Below, in pieces: positions 46,589-56,009 of a stretch of DNA of 64,000 bases. A model generated the notes under the pieces. The model saw only the letters and a list, made by a program, of their open reading frames with translations, ran no database searches and was not told where the DNA came from. Origin of the DNA: Legionella sp. (GTDB lineage: Bacteria; Pseudomonadota; Gammaproteobacteria; Legionellales; Legionellaceae); assembly GCA_031291095.1 (NCBI GenBank), contig JARLJR010000038.1, positions 1 to 64,000 of the forward strand, in the 5' to 3' direction. Position numbers and translations under genes: made by a program. Each line of letters starts with the position of its first letter. Positions within the stretch are counted from its first letter, which is position 1.

Positions 46589-47266
46589 TTAAAAATTAGC
46601 GATCTTACTCTCTTGATAAACCTCAGAAATACGACTCCCATCCCACATGTAACGAAGATGACAACCTTGCCTTGGTAAAGTTAACGCAGGAGGTCTAAAA
46701 ACAGCCATGCATAATCCCTCTGTATTTCTAATACTTGGATAAAGCAAACCCCAATGTTTTTCATCAAAAACCTTTTTTCCAAAAGCCTGACTTTTATCGT
46801 AAAACAGCGGATCCGGATTTAATAACTCACCATACTCATTACTTCTCAGATCAATTAATGGCTTTTTAATTTGGGCAATATATTCACGCATGGTAATCGC
46901 GCAAGGCTTTTCTTGTGATGCACTATAAAATCGTTCACGGTGGAAAACCGTCTCTTTTATGGCAGTTTCTAATGAACAAGCCGCATAATAAACGCCGTAA
47001 CTTCCATCAGTAAACCGTGAGGGCTGGCCAATATGGGTAAATGCCGCCATAAGTGGCGTTGAACCTGCCCCCCCGATCCAATCCTCTTTGGGGATTAAAT
47101 TTATTCGGCCTAGTTCAGCCTGAATACGCTCGTTCGTTAATCCTTCAAGTAAAGCGATTTGCTCAAGCTCTTCCTCTGTGTCAGCCCAATCAAATAAGGA
47201 TATAGGAGGAAATTTTGAAGGAACAAGTCGATGCACATTTTTTTCATAATTGATTGATGAGTGCAT
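46589..47266 (-). CDS. RES-domain toxin
   Basis: The 225 residues fit the RES family: a long N-terminal segment, then GQPSRFTDGSYGVYYAACSL (Arg, Tyr) and ETAIKETVFHR (Glu), with a C-terminal CMAVFRPPAL. RES toxins fold like ADP-ribosyltransferases and degrade NAD+ or modify a target, stalling growth. The ATG at 47266 directly follows the stop of the upstream antitoxin gene with no gap, a typical coupled type II pair. Confidence 0.88.
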   Translation of the reverse strand: MHSSINYEKNVHRLVPSKFPPISLFDWADTEEELEQIALLEGLTNERIQAELGRINLIPKEDWIGGAGSTPLMAAFTHIGQPSRFTDGSYGVYYAACSLETAIKETVFHRERFYSASQEKPCAITMREYIAQIKKPLIDLRSNEYGELLNPDPLFYDKSQAFGKKVFDEKHWGLLYPSIRNTEGLCMAVFRPPALTLPRQGCHLRYMWDGSRISEVYQESKIANF

Positions 47267-47650
47267 TTAATATCCTCGCCAAAAGTCCAAAAATTTGCGT
47301 ACCTCTGCAAGACGTACTATCCCCCCTTCTAACATATATTCTTTGGGAGTTAAGCCATTAAATGGCGGTAATGTATTTTGGCGATTAATCCAAGTTCTCG
47401 CCTGCTCGGCATCATCAAATAAAATGCGCAAATCCTTATAAATCCCTAACAGATAAGAAACGCGCTCCTTCTGATCTCGGCTCAGCTTTGACCGATGAGA
47501 AGTATAGGTTGAACGCGGCATATCTCCCATGAGGATACGTGCCTCAGACTCTTTAAGGTCAAAACGCTCAACCAGATTAAACAAAGACTTCCATACAACT
47601 TCATCAGGGATTGTATTGATGGGGCTTATACTAACATGCATATCAATCAC
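47267..47650 (-). CDS. Xre/MbcA/ParS-type antitoxin (DUF2384)
   Basis: The 127 residues contain a helical DNA-binding N-terminal half (FDLKESEARILMGDMPRSTY) and the toxin-binding half of the DUF2384/MbcA family (WINRQNTLPPFNGLTPKEYM). This type pairs with RES toxins and represses the operon. It lies immediately upstream of the toxin and shares its transcript. The promoter should be within 47651-47807, shared with the divergent 662-residue gene. Confidence 0.88.
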   Translation of the reverse strand: MIDMHVSISPINTIPDEVVWKSLFNLVERFDLKESEARILMGDMPRSTYTSHRSKLSRDQKERVSYLLGIYKDLRILFDDAEQARTWINRQNTLPPFNGLTPKEYMLEGGIVRLAEVRKFLDFWRGY

Positions 47651-47807
47651 CTTGTCTATTAATCTATAATATAAATATTAGACCATATAGAGACAAATGT
47701 CTATACAAGTACACCTTGAGACATAAAAGGCAGGAGGATCCCTTAAAATAGCATTCAAAACAATAAAAGCATATGATATCTGCGCAAACAGGAAGTTGGA
47801 GATAATA

Positions 47808-49796
47808 ATGAGAAAATTTAATAGTGCTGATTACTTTAAACTCTGCAATGAAGGAGACAGAACAGTCCCAGTGCTTTACATTAAACAACCAACCAGTGCG
47901 GGCTTGGAGCTTATTTCTCAATATCTTAATTATAAGTACCAAGCAAATATATGCCATCCGATCATTTATTGTACTGGAGCAGAGATGGGTATGTTCCGAC
48001 TCAATGCTGCTGATAAGGGAAAACCAGATTATTTAAGACCAAAAATTAAATATCTAGGGCTTCGAACTGCCCAGGATATCAATTATATAAAGTATATAAC
48101 CCCCTACATTCGCGAAGCTCAAAAGATGCAAGGTGATTACCGTCAAGCATTTATTATTTTTCATAAAGGCCATGCGACCTTCATGGCTTATATCAAAGAA
48201 GGAGCTAAAGAAGCGCTCCTATATAGCGATACAGTGAATAACCATCCTAAATATATCCCAGAGCTTCAAAAGGTAACTGGGGTAAAAGTATATGCTACTG
48301 TTGATGCGCGGCAAGCCGATCATTGGTCGTGTCATACAGATGGTCTGGTCATGGGACGGGATATAACTGGTATAAACCCTCAAACCAATCAATATTTTAT
48401 TCCTAATATATTAGAACGCCTCGAAAAGAGAGCCATACAGCGTTCAGGATATTTTCTTGCTTATCTGCCTGATGAACTATTAAAAACCGCTCAAATACCC
48501 GCGTTTGTTAGTTTAAATAAGGAACTATCTGATGAGGTAGTCCATAAAAATGAAACCCTTGATGAGTTTAGAAAAAGATACAGCAGTAGACTAACACTAA
48601 TAAACAGAAAAACAGCGGAACGTAAAGAGAAAGATATCTCCGTTTACCTTCAGAAAAAAGGAGATAAATACAGCGAAATAATGCAAATTCAATTTTATCT
48701 TAATGAAATTGAGGATGAATTAGGAGCGTTACTAAGCGTGCAAAAGGACGCCTTTATTGTTAAAGCAAAAGAAATGTTACGCAATGGAGAAAATTCATTA
48801 CATGATTTTTCTGAACAATTTCTGAAAGAATTATCCATAAATACTCAAACAGTGAATGATAATACCCAAGAAACATCCGATAAGAATATAAAGGACGTAG
48901 ACCCTACTGAGCTCCGCGTCCAATTAACCCAAAAATACGCCCTGAATAATCATGAATTAGATGCAGCGATTGATGAGATAAAGGAAAAAATAAGCACGAT
49001 GCCTCCCGCCGAAAATGCCTTACACTGGAAAAAAGATGGGGGTGAGCGACTGCTAGTTGGGTTGGTAAAACATAAATTGCCAAGCTTAGCTTTAGCACTT
49101 ACGGAATATTTGCTCCACTATTCCTATGAACATGCATCGCCCTCATTTTGGCAACATCTTGCAAAAATCAATTTAAAATGTGCCCACTTAATTTTAGATA
49201 ATGAACTATTAATAAATCATTTTTATCGCAATAAAGAACTCTGTTATTTTGCTTATGGCGATACCTACTTATCAAAAATGGTCCTCATCCGTTATCCTAA
49301 ATTGCTCGATAGACAAGAAAAAGAAGTACTAAACTGGGTCTCACGTTTTGATGAGGAGAAGCGTTCAAAGTCTAACTTATCCTTTGAACACTATTTAATT
49401 GAAGAAGAACAATCAATTATTCAAGCAATTAAATCCATTAAAATTGATTTACGTGACTTAAATTCTGAAAGGCCAGAGCATGAATTGTTAAAACAAATTA
49501 ATAAAATATTAAAACTCAATGACTATAGTCACATCCAATCGCCAAATCTGGAAAAAAATCATCCAGAGATTTGGCAAGCAATAAAAGAAAAGCATGAAGA
49601 AGTTAACGTTTTAGAACAAAGACTCCAGGGAATTAGCCCTAAGCTTGAGAGGTATGGTCTATTTACAGTAACTGATGATCGAATTGTATGTAAATCTCGT
49701 CAGTGCGAGGAACGTAGTGACGAAGCAACCCAGGAACTCGCCGCACGGAGCCCTGGGTTGCTTCACTTTGTTCGCAATGACGGTTTTTTATTTTAA
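47808..49796 (+). CDS. CE-clan (YopJ-like) cysteine peptidase/acetyltransferase candidate, putative effector
   Basis: The ATG at 47808 has GGAG six bases upstream and is preferred to a TTG at 47796; it gives 662 residues. A CE-clan catalytic pattern is visible: H122 in FHKGHATFMAYI, D141 in ALLYSDTV, Q169 and C175 in RQADHWSCHTDGLVMGRD. The His-to-Asp spacing of 19 matches H109-E128 of YopJ from memory. YopJ-family members acetylate host Ser/Thr/Lys; relatives are ubiquitin-like proteases. The following 480 residues are helical. The last 30 or so residues (RQCEERSDEATQ to FVRNDG) are encoded by a palindromic repeat, so the original C-terminus may have been near residue 630. Confidence 0.75.
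   Translation: MRKFNSADYFKLCNEGDRTVPVLYIKQPTSAGLELISQYLNYKYQANICHPIIYCTGAEMGMFRLNAADKGKPDYLRPKIKYLGLRTAQDINYIKYITPYIREAQKMQGDYRQAFIIFHKGHATFMAYIKEGAKEALLYSDTVNNHPKYIPELQKVTGVKVYATVDARQADHWSCHTDGLVMGRDITGINPQTNQYFIPNILERLEKRAIQRSGYFLAYLPDELLKTAQIPAFVSLNKELSDEVVHKNETLDEFRKRYSSRLTLINRKTAERKEKDISVYLQKKGDKYSEIMQIQFYLNEIEDELGALLSVQKDAFIVKAKEMLRNGENSLHDFSEQFLKELSINTQTVNDNTQETSDKNIKDVDPTELRVQLTQKYALNNHELDAAIDEIKEKISTMPPAENALHWKKDGGERLLVGLVKHKLPSLALALTEYLLHYSYEHASPSFWQHLAKINLKCAHLILDNELLINHFYRNKELCYFAYGDTYLSKMVLIRYPKLLDRQEKEVLNWVSRFDEEKRSKSNLSFEHYLIEEEQSIIQAIKSIKIDLRDLNSERPEHELLKQINKILKLNDYSHIQSPNLEKNHPEIWQAIKEKHEEVNVLEQRLQGISPKLERYGLFTVTDDRIVCKSRQCEERSDEATQELAARSPGLLHFVRNDGFLF
49698..49783. repeat. 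Palindromic repeat, CAACCCAG family, copy 3, inside a coding frame
   Basis: CGTCAGTGCGAGGAACGTAG opens the element and TTCGCAATGACGG closes it. The arms are AAGCAACCCAGG and CCTGGGTTGCTTC. The YopJ-like gene reads through it and stops at 49794-49796. It is followed by TTTTTTATTTT, so it may also work as a terminator. Confidence 0.88.
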
Positions 49797-50068
49797 AATC
49801 ATATTTAGTGAGCACGCGAACAAATACATAGCTCTTCTACAACCCATTTGAATGCAGGCTAATCCAATCTTCATTAAGTAAATTGAATAGCTCTTCAGGC
49901 TGAATATTTGATGTATCTTGGTATTTAAACCATTGATTAATCACAAAGCGGTGAAATCCCATGTTTTTCACTATTACCCTGTGAGAAAAAAAGCTGTTAT
50001 TGAGAGTCTGCCAACTCTTGACTATTATTTAAACATGCCTTGCAAAAATCGCATGTGAGATAAATCCA

Positions 50069-52192
50069 ATGAAAAACACAGTGCACCAAGATCCGACTGT
50101 AAAAAAGCTACTCCAACGAGTTAAAGAATTGGAACTCACTATTAAGGTACAACAAAATAAAATAAGCCAACTTGATTCAGAAAGTTTTCAATTAAAAAAC
50201 CTCATCGATAATCTTCCAGACGAAATTTATTGGAAAGATAAAAATGGCATTTGGTCTGGTGTTAACAAACGAGGTGTGTATAGCTTAAATCAAATGGGCT
50301 TTATTACTGACCGCTCCGACGTAATCGGCAAATCAGATTATCAGTTATTCAGTAAAGAAACTGCCGATGAATATCGAAAAAATGACCTCGAAGTCATGGC
50401 GAACAAAGTCGAAATTACCCGCGAAGAAGTCAATAAACTACCCAATGGTGAAACATTGGTGCAGCTCTCTGCAAAAAGACCGTTATGGGATAAAGATGGC
50501 AATGTCGTAGGAATTGTGGGTAATACTATTGATATTTCCTATTTAAAAAAAATTGAAGCGGAATTAAAAACGGCTATGGAAAAATCAGAAATAGCCAATA
50601 AAGCCAAAACCGAATTTCTAGAAAACATGCGCCATGATATACGCACTCCATTAACCGGCATTGTCGGTTTTGCGGACATACTGAAACTGGAATCCGATAA
50701 TGCTCAAATTAAAGAATATGCCGAAAATTTAGTGGCCTCAAGCCATGCATTGCTTGATCTATTAGATGAGGTATTGGAAGCAGTCCGTGTAAGTTCTGGA
50801 GAGATCCCCAAACTTAAGAAAAAATTTGATCTAAAAAAATCCTTGCAGCAAATTATTGATTTAAATCGAGCCAAAGCGGCTCAAAAAAAACTGGAACTAA
50901 CACTCAACTTTGATTCATCACTTCCTGAACATTTAATTGGTGATAAGATTCGGGTGCATCGAATTGTTCTTGAACTCATCGCTAACGCCTTAAATTTTAC
51001 AAATAATGGTTTTGTTCGACTCAGTGCAGAACTTGCAAAAAAAAACAACAGAGAACTTATCATCAAACTTATTGTCGAAGACTCTGGGATAGGCGTTCCT
51101 CTAGAGCGGCAGCAAGAAATTTATGTGCAATTCACTCGTCTTACACCTTCATATCAGGGAATTTATAAAGGTGCCGGCCTTGGACTGTCCGTAGTAAAGC
51201 AGTTTATTGATGAGCTCGGTGGAGAAATATATCTGGAAAGTGAACCCAGGAAAGGATCAAAGTTCATTTGTATCATTCCGTTACAAGAACCCCTGCTTGA
51301 TGATGATTTAGGGCTTGACGAGGAATTTGACGCTCCGAAAATACCAAACTATACCGACGAACTTAAAACGCCTCATAATGATTCAAGTACCAATGAATTT
51401 CGTGTCCTGGTTGTAGAAGATAACCCCATTGCACAAACAATGGCTAAATCTATTCTCAGCAAGCTAAATTGTAATACCGAGATCGCAGAATCAGGAAGAA
51501 GAGCAGTAGCCCTGTGGAAAAGTAGATACTATGATTTAATATTTATGGACATCGGCCTGCCTGATTTAGACGGTTATGAGGTAACACATCAAATTCGAGT
51601 GCAAGAATTGCCACGAAAAACGCACACACCAATCATTGCTCTGACCGCACATATTGGCGATGAAAACAAAAAACGCTGTATTGAAGCTGGAATGAACGCG
51701 GTATTGACTAAACCCCTAACCCTGAAAAACTGTTCAGACATTCTTGATGCATTTATCCCAGGACACCAAAAGAAAGAGGATGAATCCCAAACCGCATACT
51801 ATTTGGCTGATTTACCCGATACAATAGAGCATTTATTTAATCTAGCCGAATTCCCCCTGTTAGATATTGACGAAGGCATTAAGACTACAGGTAATCAAGC
51901 CATATTGGCCGAAATGCTAAGCTTGTTAGTTCAGGACTCTCTACCTAAAGATTTGCAGCTCATGGAGGAAGCCCATCAAACCCTTGATTGGGAGAAAACG
52001 CAGCAAATTGCCCATAAAATTAAAGGAGGCGCAATTTATGTTGGCACCATAAAAATGAAAATAGCCTGCCAGTACCTTGAGCGCTACTGGAAAACCGGTC
52101 ACTCTGAGTTGCTTGAGGAATTATATCAACAGGCGATTACGGTGATTCATGAGAGCATGCAGGAAGTTAGCCGTTGGTTGAATACTCATTAA
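50069..52192 (+). CDS. Hybrid sensor histidine kinase (PAS-HisKA-HATPase-REC-HPt)
   Basis: The order of the 707-residue protein is: coiled coil (about 5-40); one PAS domain (about 45-160, DEIYWKDKNGIWSGVNK); phospho-acceptor H189 in NMRHDIRTPLTGI; the ATPase with N-box ELIANALNFT, G1 VEDSGIGVP and G2 GAGLGLSVVKQ; a receiver with D494 in IFMDIGLPD; and an HPt with H649 in IAHKIKGGA. No membrane helix is seen, so it senses a cytoplasmic signal through PAS. It can run a full His-Asp-His relay by itself. No response regulator with a DNA-binding domain is next to it. The kinase and receiver 2-6 kb downstream are likely partners. Confidence 0.93.
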   Translation: MKNTVHQDPTVKKLLQRVKELELTIKVQQNKISQLDSESFQLKNLIDNLPDEIYWKDKNGIWSGVNKRGVYSLNQMGFITDRSDVIGKSDYQLFSKETADEYRKNDLEVMANKVEITREEVNKLPNGETLVQLSAKRPLWDKDGNVVGIVGNTIDISYLKKIEAELKTAMEKSEIANKAKTEFLENMRHDIRTPLTGIVGFADILKLESDNAQIKEYAENLVASSHALLDLLDEVLEAVRVSSGEIPKLKKKFDLKKSLQQIIDLNRAKAAQKKLELTLNFDSSLPEHLIGDKIRVHRIVLELIANALNFTNNGFVRLSAELAKKNNRELIIKLIVEDSGIGVPLERQQEIYVQFTRLTPSYQGIYKGAGLGLSVVKQFIDELGGEIYLESEPRKGSKFICIIPLQEPLLDDDLGLDEEFDAPKIPNYTDELKTPHNDSSTNEFRVLVVEDNPIAQTMAKSILSKLNCNTEIAESGRRAVALWKSRYYDLIFMDIGLPDLDGYEVTHQIRVQELPRKTHTPIIALTAHIGDENKKRCIEAGMNAVLTKPLTLKNCSDILDAFIPGHQKKEDESQTAYYLADLPDTIEHLFNLAEFPLLDIDEGIKTTGNQAILAEMLSLLVQDSLPKDLQLMEEAHQTLDWEKTQQIAHKIKGGAIYVGTIKMKIACQYLERYWKTGHSELLEELYQQAITVIHESMQEVSRWLNTH

Positions 52193-52283
52193 ATCTTCAA
52201 TCCATACCTACTCACCTCTTATGCCACCCCCGCCTACGTGGGAATGACATAAATAAAAGAAGAAACGATTACAAACATCCTGA

Positions 52284-52478
52284 CTACAAATCATTAAACT
52301 CATCACTGGATGCAAAAGGATCAGCCGGTTCACCAGGAATTTTTCGCGATTCATTAGCCCATGCGCCGAGATCAATTAATTTACACCGATCCGAGCAAAA
52401 TGGCCTGAATTTATTTTCTGGTGTCCAAGTGTTGGATTTGCCGCAGGTAGGGCACTTTATTTTTTGTGGATTCTTCAT
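52284..52478 (-). CDS. yacG: DNA gyrase inhibitor YacG
   Basis: The 64-residue zinc-binding protein has the signature [20 protein letters not shown] followed by [15 protein letters not shown]. The four Cys (C9, C12 and the pair in CSDRC) bind zinc. Members bind GyrB and inhibit gyrase. It usually sits with coaE and pilD; here neither neighbour is present, and it faces the kinase gene, so it appears relocated. A palindrome lies upstream at 52594. Confidence 0.93.
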   Translation of the reverse strand: MKNPQKIKCPTCGKSNTWTPENKFRPFCSDRCKLIDLGAWANESRKIPGEPADPFASSDEFNDL

Positions 52479-52593
52479 AACATCATTTATTTGTTTATTT
52501 TAGAACATATAGTATATATCAAGCCTTATAGACGAATAAATCTCAAATATTAATTTATATTTTCCTGTTTGATATGTAACAATTAGAAAAAGA

Positions 52594-52702
52594 ACGTCAT
52601 CCTGAGGAGTTTACGGCGAAGGAGCTTCTAAATGTGGCATAATACTACTTCACTAGGACTATGCCACATTTAGAAGCTCCCTCTCTTCGTTCGGGATGAC
52701 GT
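52594..52702. repeat. 109-bp palindromic element (ACGTCATCC family)
   Basis: The outer ends are ACGTCATCC and GGATGACGT. Inside are perfect 21-bp arms beginning GGAGCTTCTAAATGTGG (52621-52641 with 52660-52680) around an 18-base loop. The short terminator at 21806 shares the outer GACGTCATCC and TTCGGGATGACGT. It lies between yacG and the PQ-loop gene. Confidence 0.85.
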
Positions 52703-52759
52703 GACCGACATGTGAAGTATTCACATGATTTATTACAGTAATTAGGATATGTACCCCCA

Positions 52760-53059
52760 ATGGACTTTACTAAGCTTCTTATTAATTTTGGATTTTCAAT
52801 CAGTTTAATTGCAAATGCTCTTTTATTTATCCCTCAAATCATTTCCATTTTAAGGCATCAGTCAGTACAAGGCGTTTCCTTACTAACCTTCGCAGGATTT
52901 AATGTTATCCAGTTTTTTACTGTATGCCATGGATTAATCGAAGCGGATCATTTGCTCGTCGCAGGTTACATTTTAAGCTTAATTACTTGTGGGGCAGTTA
53001 CATTCCTGATCATTTATTTTAGATACATCAAAAAAATTAAAGAGCATAAACAGGCATGA
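52760..53059 (+). CDS. PQ-loop (SemiSWEET-like) small membrane protein
   Basis: The 99 residues form three hydrophobic helices. One PQ motif is in NALLFIPQIISILRHQS and is followed by QGVSLLTFAGFNVIQFF, as in bacterial SemiSWEET or PQ-loop proteins that work as dimers to move small solutes such as sugars. The substrate is unknown. Its stop overlaps the start of the 430-residue gene by four bases (ATGA), so the two are translationally coupled. Confidence 0.85.
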   Translation: MDFTKLLINFGFSISLIANALLFIPQIISILRHQSVQGVSLLTFAGFNVIQFFTVCHGLIEADHLLVAGYILSLITCGAVTFLIIYFRYIKKIKEHKQA

Positions 53060-54348
53060 ATTCTCTTACAGAGCGTAACGTTACCATATTGGCCCTGCTT
53101 CCTTATTCTACAGAAGAGGCCGAGCTTTTACATAAAAAACAAAAGCTTGATAATTTATATTTTTTAAACGTCATTGTAACGCTTACAATTACAGCACTTG
53201 AGTCTTTTTTAAACGGACAGCTCTCTGCATTTGATGCGCAAGTTGGCGAGAACTTGTGTCAAATCAGAGCTTATAAGATTCTCCACCTCTGTTATAAATG
53301 GCTACATTCTGAACGTGCTTTAAACCAATTCAAAGAAGAATTAGAGAAAATAAAAACCTATAAAGCACATCTGACCCAACTCATTGCACACTGGGAAGAT
53401 AACGTAAAGCATTCCGTTACTTACAACAAAGATTTAGATGCACCGGAAAAAATTGCGACTTTTTTAAATCGCCATCAATTATTAATTTCACTCCATAGTG
53501 AAATCGTATTTATCATTCTTTCCTGGTTTTTGACTCATTTTAATGTCCGCGAGGATCATATTCCTATTGCTATCAACTTAGAGTATATTGCTCGGGAACT
53601 TAAAATATCTAAATACAGAGCAAAACGGCTTACACACAAGTACCAACAATTAATTTGCAAATTAGGATGCGACTTTATTATCACGATTAGCCAAGCCCTT
53701 CCAGACACCTGGCGCCTGGGAGAACTGTTACCGCTCGTATGCAAAATTGCTGATGAAAACCGCGCCGTACTCCCCTGCTATATCAGCAGTGAAGTCATTT
53801 TTCATCATAATATTTTACAAAAAATCCCTATGATTTTAATTATTAAACGCTACGATAACCTACAAAAATTAGTAGATATTATTTATTTTTTAATCGAAGG
53901 TAATGAGCTAAAACAATACAATTTAGTCCAGCAAATCGACTTAGCCATGCCCTATTGTCTTGTTGTTAGAGGATTAGTGCTTAATGCAACGGAAACCATT
54001 AGCTCCTATATTCAACGCATTATGCAAATAAGTCCTTTAACAATAATCTTGGCAAATACTGCAAGCCATCCTCAATACTCCGGTAAGCGGCTTCAAAATT
54101 TACGTGAAGACCCTTATCGTGATTTAGAGACCAATGAGCTGACAACAATGCATCAGGCTCGTTTTAACGAAATGAAAAAAGTCGCATTAGCAGAGGGATG
54201 CTCGAAAGAAAACCAAACTACTTTTTTTCTAAAACATATTTATGCGAGCCAGTTAAGGTCGGAAATAGAACATCTCGAATCTCAATACGTCAATTTGGCC
54301 TTTAATGCCTATGATGTTCAACAACTTAGTGATAATCATGTTAATTAA
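53056..54348 (+). CDS. 430-residue protein of unknown function between signalling genes
   Basis: The protein is helical, with a hydrophobic stretch (LYFLNVIVTLTITALESFL near the N-terminus and LHSEIVFIILSWFLTHF near 160) and no signal peptide. The middle (NLEYIARELKISKYRAKRLT) reads like a helix-turn-helix, so it could bind DNA. No family was recognised. It overlaps the upstream PQ-loop gene and lies just before the PAS kinase, suggesting an operon and a link to the relay, for example as an output regulator. The function is unknown. Confidence 0.75.
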   Translation: MNSLTERNVTILALLPYSTEEAELLHKKQKLDNLYFLNVIVTLTITALESFLNGQLSAFDAQVGENLCQIRAYKILHLCYKWLHSERALNQFKEELEKIKTYKAHLTQLIAHWEDNVKHSVTYNKDLDAPEKIATFLNRHQLLISLHSEIVFIILSWFLTHFNVREDHIPIAINLEYIARELKISKYRAKRLTHKYQQLICKLGCDFIITISQALPDTWRLGELLPLVCKIADENRAVLPCYISSEVIFHHNILQKIPMILIIKRYDNLQKLVDIIYFLIEGNELKQYNLVQQIDLAMPYCLVVRGLVLNATETISSYIQRIMQISPLTIILANTASHPQYSGKRLQNLREDPYRDLETNELTTMHQARFNEMKKVALAEGCSKENQTTFFLKHIYASQLRSEIEHLESQYVNLAFNAYDVQQLSDNHVN

Positions 54349-54361
54349 AAAACAAAGAGTG

Positions 54362-55894
54362 ATGAAAAAACGATTTGATTTGTACAGTCAAGTCATAGAA
54401 CGGATGCCAGTGCATATTTATTGGAAAGATCGGCACTTTAATTACATTGATTGCAATAAAGTCTTAGCAACATATTTAGGCCTTGCCTCACCTAAAGAAA
54501 TTATTGGCCGCTCGGATTATGATTTTCTTGGCATTGAAGAAGCTAATATAATACGTGAAAACGATAAACAGGTATTAACCTTAGGTAATATATGTGTTTT
54601 TGAAGAAGAGATTTCTGATAACTCAGGGGAAAAAACAGCCTACCTTACCCAAAAAATCCCCCTATTTAACCCCTCAGGCGAAATTATTGGTTTAGCGGGA
54701 ATTTCCATAAATATTACCACCCGTAAAGCACTGGAAGAAAAAGCACATGCTGATAAAGAGGCAACGGAACACCGGCTGTTTAATATATTAAATAATTTGC
54801 CTGGACACGTCTATTGGAAAAATAAGGATTCAATTTATCAAGGCTGCAATCTTGCTCAGGCACAGTCTGCCGGATTTTCAAATCCGGAGCATATGATTGG
54901 CAAATCTGATTTTGACATGCCCTGGAGCCATGAAGCAGAATCTTTGCGTGAAATGGATCTCTGTGTCATGCAACGAAAAGACGTAATTACTCGTGAAGAA
55001 GCATCGAAACTCGCTAATTCCGATAAAGTATCCATATTCTTATCGAAAAAAGCCCCGTTACTCAATATTAATGGGGAAATTGATGGGGTTCTTGGGATTT
55101 CATTCGATATCAGTGATCGCAAGAAAATGGAAGAGGAGCTCGCCAAATCACAAATTGCAGCCGAAGCAGCAAACCTGGCAAAAACCGAGTTTTTGCGTAA
55201 TATGGAGCATCAGTTAAGAACTCCTTTTAGCGGAATTTATAGTTTGATTGAATTTTTAGCATCTAATGAGATCGATCCGGAAAAGAAAATGTATTTGAAA
55301 ACGGTTCATGAGTCAGCAAAGGAATTCGTGGATTTATTGAATGATATTCTTGAGTTTACCCGCAATGAGGCAGGAAACTCTCCCATTTTAGAAATGAAAT
55401 TTAATCTCTATGAAACACTATCGCAAGTAGTCAAGCTAGAACAAGCAACCGCCTTGGCAAAAGGAATTAATTTAACTTTAGATTACCCAAAATCACTCCC
55501 CGAAGTGTTTCTTGGCGATCCGTACCGTATTAAGCGCTTAATGATGAACTTGATTAGTAATGCAATTAAATTTACAGAACAAGGTCACGTCTCTTGTCAG
55601 ATGCGCTTAGGTGAACGAATAGATTCGCGTCATTGGATTCTACAACTCATTGTTTCCGATACGGGTATAGGTATTTCCGAAGAAAAGCAATTGCTGATTT
55701 ATGAAAAATTCTTTCGCCTATTTCCAGCCAACCAGAATAAATACAAAGGAGCAGGATTGGGATTATATGTCGTAAAACAAATAATTCATGAGCTTGAAGG
55801 AGAAATAGAAGTCCAAAGCGAACTTAATAAAGGCACTACGTTTATCTGTACATTACCTTTTAAAAGTCCTTTGCTTTTTAAGGATAATCATTAA
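54362..55894 (+). CDS. Two-PAS sensor histidine kinase
   Basis: Starts at 54338 and 54305 are possible; the ATG at 54362 has AAAGAG ahead and gives 510 residues without a long overlap with the upstream gene. Two PAS domains follow (HIYWKDRHFNYIDCNKVLAT and HVYWKNKDSIYQGCNLAQAQ), each ending in a PAC-like ISxxITxRK. Then come HisKA with H283 in NMEHQLRTPFSG and the ATPase (N-box NLISNAIKFT, SDTGIGIS, GAGLGLYVVKQ). There is no receiver or HPt; the receiver gene at 56010, 115 bases downstream, probably supplies it. It is related to the hybrid kinase at 50069, suggesting duplication. Confidence 0.9.
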   Translation: MKKRFDLYSQVIERMPVHIYWKDRHFNYIDCNKVLATYLGLASPKEIIGRSDYDFLGIEEANIIRENDKQVLTLGNICVFEEEISDNSGEKTAYLTQKIPLFNPSGEIIGLAGISINITTRKALEEKAHADKEATEHRLFNILNNLPGHVYWKNKDSIYQGCNLAQAQSAGFSNPEHMIGKSDFDMPWSHEAESLREMDLCVMQRKDVITREEASKLANSDKVSIFLSKKAPLLNINGEIDGVLGISFDISDRKKMEEELAKSQIAAEAANLAKTEFLRNMEHQLRTPFSGIYSLIEFLASNEIDPEKKMYLKTVHESAKEFVDLLNDILEFTRNEAGNSPILEMKFNLYETLSQVVKLEQATALAKGINLTLDYPKSLPEVFLGDPYRIKRLMMNLISNAIKFTEQGHVSCQMRLGERIDSRHWILQLIVSDTGIGISEEKQLLIYEKFFRLFPANQNKYKGAGLGLYVVKQIIHELEGEIEVQSELNKGTTFICTLPFKSPLLFKDNH

Positions 55895-56009
55895 AAAGTC
55901 TTTTCTTGAAAATTAAATTATTCTCAGCAAAAATTAAACATAAAACGTAGAGTATGGGGCATGACTGCCACTTACTTTAAGACTTATTGGATTTATTACA
56001 AGGCAAACA

